Part shown: in pieces, positions 5,225-10,605 of the stretch
Numbering within the stretch: the stretch's first letter is position 1
Layout of the letters: every line of letters starts with the position of its first letter
NCBI GenBank assembly: GCA_014379665.1
Contig: JACMLK010000136.1
Coordinates: 1-10,605 of the forward strand
Source: Saprospiraceae bacterium
GTDB taxonomy: Bacteria > Bacteroidota > Bacteroidia > Chitinophagales > Saprospiraceae
Length of the DNA: 10,605 nt
Reading direction: 5' to 3'
Made by a program: the position numbers and the translations under genes
The notes under the pieces: generated by a model
Databases searched by the model: none
The model's input: the letters and a program-made list of their open reading frames with translations, nothing else
What the model was told of the DNA's origin: nothing

Positions 5225-6457
5225 ATGAAAAGTATATCAAGTTTAAGTGTCTTATTATTTACCATCATTCTCATCTCTTCTTGTGGAAAACAAGAGTCAG
5301 GACAACTGACAGGAGTTCAGGACAGACCTAAGTGGGGAGGTTTTAATCCATTTGGTATGGTATACGTGCCGTCCGGGACATTAACAATAGGTCAAAGTGA
5401 TCAGGATGTTTTTTATACATACACCCAAAGACAAAAATCTATATCCATTTCCGGTTTCTTTATGGATGATACTGAAATTACAAATAATGAATACCGTCAG
5501 TTTGTCGATTGGGTTCGTGATTCTACAGCTCACGAGGTTATGGGTAACAAAAAGGAGGACGATTTAGGAAATGAAACGATTGACTGGGAAATGGAACTGG
5601 ATTGGACTGATGAGACATTGGGAGAAATGTATTACGAAGGAGACATGGCATTTGAAGGGAAAAGAGAGCTTGATTATGCTGCACTCAAATACAAATATCA
5701 ATGGATAGATTGGCAGAAGGCAGCTCATGACAAAACTGCAACAAGAAAATCAATTATAAATAAGGCTGAAGTAACCGTATTTCCTGATACATTATGTTGG
5801 ATCAGAGATTTTACCTATTCTTATAATGAACCACAAACGAGAAATTATTTTTGGCATCAGGCATTTGATGATTATCCGGTGGTTGGGGTGAGCTGGAAAC
5901 AGGCTACAGCCTTTTGTCATTGGAGGACAAAATTGTGGAATCAGTACAAATCTGAAGAACCAAATACAGAAGTATTCAGATTACCTTCAGAAGCAGAATG
6001 GGAATATGCTGCCAGAGGAGGCCATGATATATCGCCATATCCGTGGGGAGGTCCATACATAAGAAACGCCAAAGGATGTCTTTTAGCCAATTTTAAACCT
6101 GGCAGAGGTAATTATCCTGAAGATGGGGGTTTACATACTGTAAAAGCTGATGCTTATTTCCCAAATGATTATGGCCTTTTTTGCATGGCGGGTAATGTGT
6201 CTGAATGGACATCCTCTGCATTTCATGAAAATGCATATGATCATGAGCATGATCTAAATTCAGATTACAGATATGATGCAGCAGATACCGATCCGGAAGC
6301 ATACAAGAGAAAAGTAATCCGTGGCGGTTCATGGAAGGACATTTCTTACTACTGTCAGACAGGAACAAGAAGTTGGGAATTTCAGGATACTACAAAATCA
6401 TATTTAGGTTTCAGATGTGTTATAACCTATCTGGGCAGATCTGTAAATGATTTTTAA
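5225..6457 (+). CDS. gldK: GldK/PorK, T9SS ring lipoprotein
   Basis: A 410-aa outer-membrane lipoprotein that, with GldN, forms the large periplasmic ring of the T9SS. The lipobox ISSC places the lipidated cysteine at residue 20. From about residue 44 (GMVYVPSG) it has the SUMF1/formylglycine-generating-enzyme fold: FFMDDTEITNNEYRQF, RLPSEAEWEY (252-261), MAGNVSEW (321-328), RGGSW (366-370) and the closing LGFRC. Only one cysteine (C377) lies where the true enzymes have their cysteine pair, and RGGSWKD lacks the other one. The fold is therefore structural, as expected for GldK. It is somewhat shorter than the best-studied homologues. It is the first gene of gldKLMN, with a 105-bp gap to gldL. 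Confidence 0.95.
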   Translation: MKSISSLSVLLFTIILISSCGKQESGQLTGVQDRPKWGGFNPFGMVYVPSGTLTIGQSDQDVFYTYTQRQKSISISGFFMDDTEITNNEYRQFVDWVRDSTAHEVMGNKKEDDLGNETIDWEMELDWTDETLGEMYYEGDMAFEGKRELDYAALKYKYQWIDWQKAAHDKTATRKSIINKAEVTVFPDTLCWIRDFTYSYNEPQTRNYFWHQAFDDYPVVGVSWKQATAFCHWRTKLWNQYKSEEPNTEVFRLPSEAEWEYAARGGHDISPYPWGGPYIRNAKGCLLANFKPGRGNYPEDGGLHTVKADAYFPNDYGLFCMAGNVSEWTSSAFHENAYDHEHDLNSDYRYDAADTDPEAYKRKVIRGGSWKDISYYCQTGTRSWEFQDTTKSYLGFRCVITYLGRSVNDF

Positions 6458-6458
6458 T

Positions 6459-6514
6459 ACATCTTTTATTTTAGGCTAAAGTAAGAGAGAAAGATGTTAT
6501 TTCGTCTGACTCTC
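6459..6514 (+). other. Hairpin / possible pseudoknot between gldK and gldL
   Basis: ACATCTTT (6459-6466) pairs with AAAGATGT (6490-6497) in a perfect 8-bp stem. GAGAG in its loop (6485-6489) can pair with CTCTC downstream (6510-6514), the geometry of an H-type pseudoknot. No T-run follows, so it is not an intrinsic terminator. It could tune the GldK:GldL ratio through processing or partial attenuation, but it may be chance. Confidence 0.3.
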
Positions 6515-6562
6515 GCAAGAATATCAATTTATTATTTAACAAATCACAAAATTTAATTCACA

Positions 6563-7144
6563 ATGAGTTTATTCAAGTCACCTACATTTAAATACACCAA
6601 AAATTTGCTTATTGGTCTTGGAGCTTCTGTAGTCATGATTGGAGCCCTTGGTAAAATCAATAGTGAGCCTTGGGGAGGAACCTGGATCACTATAGGTTTG
6701 ATGGTTGAAGCATTTTTATTCGCCATGCTTGGTATAATGGGACCGGAGAAAGATTATTATTGGGAAAAATTGTATCCGGGTTTGGATCAGTACAGTTCTC
6801 ATCTTACACCTTTGACAGCAGGAGGTACCACTGGTCCTTCACGCTCTCTGAATGCAGAAGTAGTGGAAGGTAAATTATCCGGCATGCTGGGTGAATTACA
6901 ATCTGTTGCAAAAAGCCTTGGATCACTGAAAGCACTTCAGGAAGTGGATTTTACCCAGACAGGAGAACAATTGAAAACAGCAAATAATTTTTATTCAAGA
7001 ATGAATGATGCAATTTCCGCTTTAAATGACAGTGTGGAAGATACCAAACAGTATCAGGCACAATTGGCAAGTCTTAGTAAAAATCTTACTTCATTGAATG
7101 CAGTGTATGGAAATGTACTGTCTGCATATCAGGTGAAATCATAA
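6563..7144 (+). CDS. gldL: GldL/PorL, T9SS motor stator-like subunit
   Basis: A 193-aa inner-membrane protein. With GldM it forms the 5:2 proton-driven motor that powers type IX secretion and gliding. Two membrane helices are clear, about residues 13-30 (NLLIGLGASVVMIGALG) and 40-58 (TWITIGLMVEAFLFAMLG). E49 in helix 2 coincides with the glutamate essential for proton coupling in the Flavobacterium protein. K31 and the EPWGG turn mark the periplasmic loop. The cytoplasmic remainder is helical and low in aromatics (GMLGELQSVAKSLGS, LASLSKNLTSLNAVYGN), consistent with a coiled-coil tail. Only 44 bp separate it from gldM. Confidence 0.96.
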   Translation: MSLFKSPTFKYTKNLLIGLGASVVMIGALGKINSEPWGGTWITIGLMVEAFLFAMLGIMGPEKDYYWEKLYPGLDQYSSHLTPLTAGGTTGPSRSLNAEVVEGKLSGMLGELQSVAKSLGSLKALQEVDFTQTGEQLKTANNFYSRMNDAISALNDSVEDTKQYQAQLASLSKNLTSLNAVYGNVLSAYQVKS

Positions 7145-7188
7145 GAATTATTAAGAAATTTATTTTTAAACAGTTAAAAAAATAAAAA

Positions 7189-8763
7189 ATGTCAATACCT
7201 AAGGAACCGCGGCAGTTGATGATCAATGTAATGTATCTTGTACTGACCGCATTATTGGCACTAAACGTCTCAGCCGAGATCTTTAACGCCTTTGAAATGG
7301 TGGATAAAGGTCTTATAAAAGCAAATGACGCTTTGGATTCAGCCAATAAAGATATTCCTGCTGCCATTAAAAAAAGTGCTGCAAAAGGACAGCAATTCCA
7401 GACCTATGCAGACAGAGTGGATAAAGTAGGTGAAATTTCTATTGCAGGAACAGCATATCTGAAAACAATCATGGATGCAGTGATAGATGAAGCAGGAGAC
7501 AGGAATAAACAGCATGATGATGGCGATTATATTATGGCTTTTGGAAACAGAGAGTTGAAGGGAAAAAGAGATTATGATGCTACTACCAGATTGCTTGTTG
7601 GAAGTGGGAAAGGAGAAGAGATGAAAGCCGAAATGATCAGTATCAAAAATAAATATCTTGAACTTATTGATGAGGCTGACAGAGCAGATTTTGCCACCAG
7701 ACTTCCTATTGTAATAGATGAAGATAGTTGGAAGAAGTCTGCCAACAAAAAGAAAAACTGGGCTGACTTTACATTTGGCCATATGCCTTTGGGAGCCTGT
7801 ATGCCTATCTTTTCTAAATTTACAAACGATATTAAAAGTTCTGAAGCTGCTGTTCTCAATTATTTAGCAGGTAAAGTAGGTCTTACTGATGAAGTGGTAT
7901 TAAACAAATTCAGAGTGGTATCAGCACCTACGAAATCATATGTGATTAAAGGAGAAAAATTTGAAACAGAAGTGTTTCTTTCGGCCGCTGCGGATCAAAC
8001 AAGTAATACAGGAATTTCAATTTCTGTGAACGGAGCTAGATTATCAGTTGATAGTGAAGGTTCTGCAAAATGGACTCAAAATGCCACTGAAGTTGGAGTT
8101 AAGAAGTATGAAGCAGTTGCCAGTGTTACCAACCCGGTGACAAAGGAAACCAATCAATACCGTCAAACTTTTGAATATGAAGTAGGAGAAAGATCTGTGA
8201 CTATTTCTGCATCTAAAATGAACGTATTTTATATTGGTGTAGATAATCCGGTAGAAGTTTCTGCTGCAGGAGTTCCTTCTGCTCAGATAAAAGTGAGTAT
8301 GACAGGTGGAGATATCAGTAGGAATGGTGATGGTACGTACACAGTACGGGTGCCGGGACCTCCGGGTAAAGCTTTAATTACTGTTACTGCTCCGGGTATG
8401 TCAGGTTCCAAAGAATACAGGGTTAAGAGAATTCCTGATCCGGTGCCGATGTTGGGTGGAAAAGAAAGAGGTGGTAGAGTAGGTAATGGTACTTTCAAAG
8501 GTTATAGTGGTTTGATTCCGATCCTTGAAAATTTTGATTTTGAAGCCAGATGCAATCTGGCTGGTTTTACATTGGTAAGAGTGGCAAAGAGACAGGATCC
8601 TGAGTATTCTCCGAATAAAGGAGCTAAAATTGATGGACCCGCTGCGGCACTTCAGGCAAAAGCAAACCCAGGAGACAAATTTATTTTCCAGGATATACGT
8701 TGTAAATGTCCGGGTGATGTAGCAGACAGAAATCTTGGACAACTTGTGTTCGATATTCAGTAA
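7189..8763 (+). CDS. gldM: GldM/PorM, T9SS motor rod
   Basis: A 524-aa inner-membrane-anchored protein that forms the dimeric periplasmic rod of the T9SS motor. A single N-terminal helix (residues 10-31) lies inside the GldL pentamer. R8 in PRQLMINVMYLVLTALLALN corresponds to the arginine (R9 in Flavobacterium) thought to face the GldL glutamate. The periplasmic part has the expected helical D1 domain (about 35-235), then beta domains D2 (from about 243, VVSAPTKSYVIKG), D3 (from about 335, RSVTISASKMNVFY) and D4 (from about 418, with GGRVGNGTF), which contacts the GldK/GldN ring. Length is normal for the family. gldN follows after 24 bp. Confidence 0.96.
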   Translation: MSIPKEPRQLMINVMYLVLTALLALNVSAEIFNAFEMVDKGLIKANDALDSANKDIPAAIKKSAAKGQQFQTYADRVDKVGEISIAGTAYLKTIMDAVIDEAGDRNKQHDDGDYIMAFGNRELKGKRDYDATTRLLVGSGKGEEMKAEMISIKNKYLELIDEADRADFATRLPIVIDEDSWKKSANKKKNWADFTFGHMPLGACMPIFSKFTNDIKSSEAAVLNYLAGKVGLTDEVVLNKFRVVSAPTKSYVIKGEKFETEVFLSAAADQTSNTGISISVNGARLSVDSEGSAKWTQNATEVGVKKYEAVASVTNPVTKETNQYRQTFEYEVGERSVTISASKMNVFYIGVDNPVEVSAAGVPSAQIKVSMTGGDISRNGDGTYTVRVPGPPGKALITVTAPGMSGSKEYRVKRIPDPVPMLGGKERGGRVGNGTFKGYSGLIPILENFDFEARCNLAGFTLVRVAKRQDPEYSPNKGAKIDGPAAALQAKANPGDKFIFQDIRCKCPGDVADRNLGQLVFDIQ

Positions 8764-8787
8764 AAACGTATTTAAAATTTAATTCTA

Positions 8788-9675
8788 ATGAAGTCGTTTC
8801 TTAATTTTTTTGGATTGGTTTTCATCTTAATGATGTCAACATATTCTTTTTCACAACAAGGTGCAGAAGAAATTAAAACGGAATCATCCACACCTGTTGA
8901 GGATATATTTGTTGATGATTTGGTAAGAAAGAGAATTGTTGTTGAAAACAAATTGATGGCACAACAACCGATCAGGGAAGCTGATATTTCGTGGGAAAAA
9001 AGAATCCAACGGGTTATAGATACCCGTGAGAAACTAAACCTTCCATTCAGAAGTCAGGAGTTGAATTTATTTTTAGTAATGAGACAGATGATAAGTAATG
9101 GAGACATCACTGCTTTTGGTGATGACCAGTTTAAAGATGCTTTACCAGCTGCTGATATTGAAAAGAGAATGGTTACATTCGATACGCTTACTGACCTGGA
9201 CCCTGATACCTATACTGAGATCATTAAAATTGTTAAAAATGAGATCTTCTGGGAAGATATTTATCAGTATAGGATCAAAGAGGTTTGGTATTTCGACAAG
9301 CAGCGATCTGTAATGGATGTCAGAATTTTGGGAATAGCCCCAATATATCAAAGTCCAAAAAACAGGGATGCAGGTATCCCTGCTGGTCCGTTATTTTGGA
9401 TCTATTATCCTGAAGCCCGTATGCCTATGTCAAAGTTCAGGGTATTTAATGACGAAAATGATATAGCTCCAATGACCTGGGCAGACATGTTTGATACCAG
9501 AGTATTTACAAGTTATATTTATAAACGTTCAAATGTTTTGGATTACAGATTAAAAGACTTTTTTGTCGCTGACCCCGAAGATACTGAAAACAGGGCCGGA
9601 ATAGATATGTTATTGTTTTCTGACAAAATTAAAAACGAATTGCTGAATTTTGAACATGATCTTTGGGAATACTAA
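8788..9675 (+). CDS. gldN: GldN/PorN, T9SS ring protein
   Basis: A 295-aa periplasmic protein that partners GldK in the ring and binds the tip of the GldM rod. A signal peptide covers about residues 1-22 (LVFILMMSTYSFS, then QQG). Family landmarks include the early DDLVRKRIV segment, the acidic DTLTDLDPDTY, then IFWEDIYQYRIKEVWYFDKQ, the ILGIAPIY strand, GPLFWIYYPEAR and FTSYIYKRSNV. It ends soon after FEHDLWEY and is at the short end for the family, lacking the long C-terminal extension of some homologues. It is the last gene of gldKLMN, and a strong terminator follows 19 bases after the stop. Confidence 0.95.
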   Translation: MKSFLNFFGLVFILMMSTYSFSQQGAEEIKTESSTPVEDIFVDDLVRKRIVVENKLMAQQPIREADISWEKRIQRVIDTREKLNLPFRSQELNLFLVMRQMISNGDITAFGDDQFKDALPAADIEKRMVTFDTLTDLDPDTYTEIIKIVKNEIFWEDIYQYRIKEVWYFDKQRSVMDVRILGIAPIYQSPKNRDAGIPAGPLFWIYYPEARMPMSKFRVFNDENDIAPMTWADMFDTRVFTSYIYKRSNVLDYRLKDFFVADPEDTENRAGIDMLLFSDKIKNELLNFEHDLWEY

Positions 9676-9694
9676 GATTATATTATAAATTAAT

Positions 9695-9727
9695 AAGGGG
9701 AGTAGTCATTTGACTGTTCCCCTTTTT
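9695..9727 (+). terminator. Strong intrinsic terminator of gldKLMN
   Basis: AAGGGGAGTAGTC (9695-9707) pairs with GACTGTTCCCCTT (9712-9724) as a 13-bp stem with two adjacent G-T wobbles and a 4-base ATTT loop. A T-run to 9727 and ATTT follow. It is the clearest terminator in the window and closes the operon 19 bases after gldN. Confidence 0.92.
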
Positions 9728-9728
9728 A

Positions 9729-9759
9729 TTTGGAATCAGGCGGTAACGCTTTATATTTT
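9729..9759 (+). promoter_or_regulatory. purH promoter, -33 TTTG / -7 TATATTTT
   Basis: TTTG (9729-9732), 19 bases, then TATATTTT (9752-9759), one mismatch from TAnnTTTG. Predicted initiation near 9766 gives a leader of about 20 bases before the purH ATG. The -33 element sits one base beyond the T-run of the gldN terminator. Confidence 0.5.
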
Positions 9760-9786
9760 TAATAACTCAACTGACACTATATTTTC

Positions 9787-10605
9787 ATGTCAAACATAAA
9801 GATAAACGCTGCACTTATTTCTGTTTTTGATAAAGGAGGGTTGGAAGAAATCATTCATTTATTGCATGAACTTGGTATTACAATTTATTCTACCGGTGGT
9901 ACTCATACCTTTATTGAGTCTCTGGGTGTTCAGGTTGAAAAAGTAGAAGATCTGACAGGTTATCCTTCTATCTTAGACGGAAGGGTAAAAACGTTACATC
10001 CCAAAGTGTTTGGAGGCATTCTTTCAAAAAGAAGCGATGATCATTTATTGCAGTTAAGTGAATTGGACATACCTGTAATTGATTTAATCATAGTAGATTT
10101 ATACCCTTTTGAAGAAACCGTAAGGAATACTGATAAAATGGATGAAATCATAGAGAAAATTGATATAGGAGGAATCTCTTTGATAAGGGCAGCTGCCAAA
10201 AATTTTAATGACGTTGTAGTTATTCCTTCTAAAATTCAATATCCGGATCTGTTGAAAATATTAAAAGAATTACATGGGATAACCAGTCTTTCACAGCGAA
10301 GGTATCTTGCAGCTGAAGCATTTAAAATATCGTCCCATTATGACACCGCAATATTTAATTATATAAGCGACGAAAATCAACAATCATTGGTGTTTAAAAA
10401 AAGTATGCTTGAAAGCGAAAAACTGCGATATGGAGAAAATCCTCATCAGGATGGAGCATATTTTGGAAAACTGGATGAAATTTTTGATAAATTATTTGGT
10501 AAAGAATTATCATATAATAATCTGGTGGATGTAGATGCTGCTGTAAATTTAATATATGAATTTAAAGATCAGCTACCTACTTTTGCCATTTTAAAACATA
10601 CCAAC
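9787..10605 (+). CDS. purH: PurH, IMP cyclohydrolase/AICAR transformylase (5' part)
   Basis: The first 273 codons of the bifunctional enzyme for the last two steps of purine synthesis: formylation of AICAR with 10-formyl-THF, then ring closure to IMP. The open frame runs off the window end without a stop. The N-terminal MGS-like cyclohydrolase domain (about 1-190) shows ALISVFDK, STGGT, DGRVKTLHPKVFGG, DLIIVDLYPFEETV and IDIGGISLIRAAAKN. The transformylase domain opens with LRYGENPHQ and reaches LSYNNLVDVDAA. The visible part ends on KHTN, where K270-H271 are the catalytic lysine-histidine pair of this domain. The full protein is normally a little over 500 aa, so roughly the last half is outside. 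No purine-gene neighbour is seen on the left; transcription is probably from its own promoter at 9729-9759. Confidence 0.97.
   Translation, partial: MSNIKINAALISVFDKGGLEEIIHLLHELGITIYSTGGTHTFIESLGVQVEKVEDLTGYPSILDGRVKTLHPKVFGGILSKRSDDHLLQLSELDIPVIDLIIVDLYPFEETVRNTDKMDEIIEKIDIGGISLIRAAAKNFNDVVVIPSKIQYPDLLKILKELHGITSLSQRRYLAAEAFKISSHYDTAIFNYISDENQQSLVFKKSMLESEKLRYGENPHQDGAYFGKLDEIFDKLFGKELSYNNLVDVDAAVNLIYEFKDQLPTFAILKHTN

Noticed and set aside
5225..6457. Sulfatase-modifying enzyme
   Set aside because: The catalytic cysteine pair is missing, and the gene heads gldKLMN with a lipoprotein signal, so it is GldK.
7339..8742. Open frames antisense to gldM (for example 7339-7782 and 8401-8742 minus)
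   Set aside because: They lie wholly inside a well-supported gene and show the composition of reverse-strand shadows, with no start context or family pattern.

Overview
The window looks like chromosomal DNA of a Bacteroidota bacterium. The DNA is AT-rich and gene starts lack clear Shine-Dalgarno sites. Several upstream regions carry the phylum's TAnnTTTG-type -7 promoter element. The core of the window is a type IX secretion system (T9SS) locus, which is confined to this phylum. The order porP-gldK-gldL-gldM-gldN matches the porP-K-L-M-N order of Porphyromonas. A lineage near Saprospiria is a reasonable guess, but the sequence alone does not prove it.

Layout: bases 1-510 hold no gene I can support. 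They contain a phased 11-bp tandem repeat (75-184, decaying to about 228), followed by an A/T-rich stretch with a promoter-like box and several hairpins that could mark a short non-coding RNA. A compact three-gene set reads leftwards (2557 to 511): a small outer-membrane beta-barrel protein, an unrecognised lipoprotein and a short Ppx/GppA phosphatase, separated by 23-bp gaps. From 2692 the genes read rightwards. First comes a pair made of a 95-aa small protein and a PhnP-like metallo-beta-lactamase-fold phosphodiesterase that starts at TTG. Next is porP/sprF, closed by a terminator-like hairpin. A 362-bp spacer follows, with two candidate promoters and a possible 34-aa ORF. Then comes gldKLMN, closed by a very good intrinsic terminator at 9695-9727. 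The last gene is the 5' part of purH, cut by the window end at its catalytic KH pair; it has its own promoter directly on the tail of that terminator.

How the genes fit together: GldL and GldM are the inner-membrane proton-driven motor. The GldM periplasmic rod reaches the GldK/GldN ring under the outer membrane, and the PorP/SprF barrel works with that ring or anchors surface substrates. purH (purine synthesis) and ppx (polyphosphate or pppGpp turnover) are housekeeping neighbours with no evident mechanistic link to secretion.

I found no mobile element, CRISPR array, tRNA or rRNA. The T9SS genes are ordinary for the phylum. The parts most worth a second look are the 11-bp repeat and candidate RNA at the left edge, the spacer before gldK, the uncharacterised lipoprotein, and the small protein paired with the PhnP-like enzyme.
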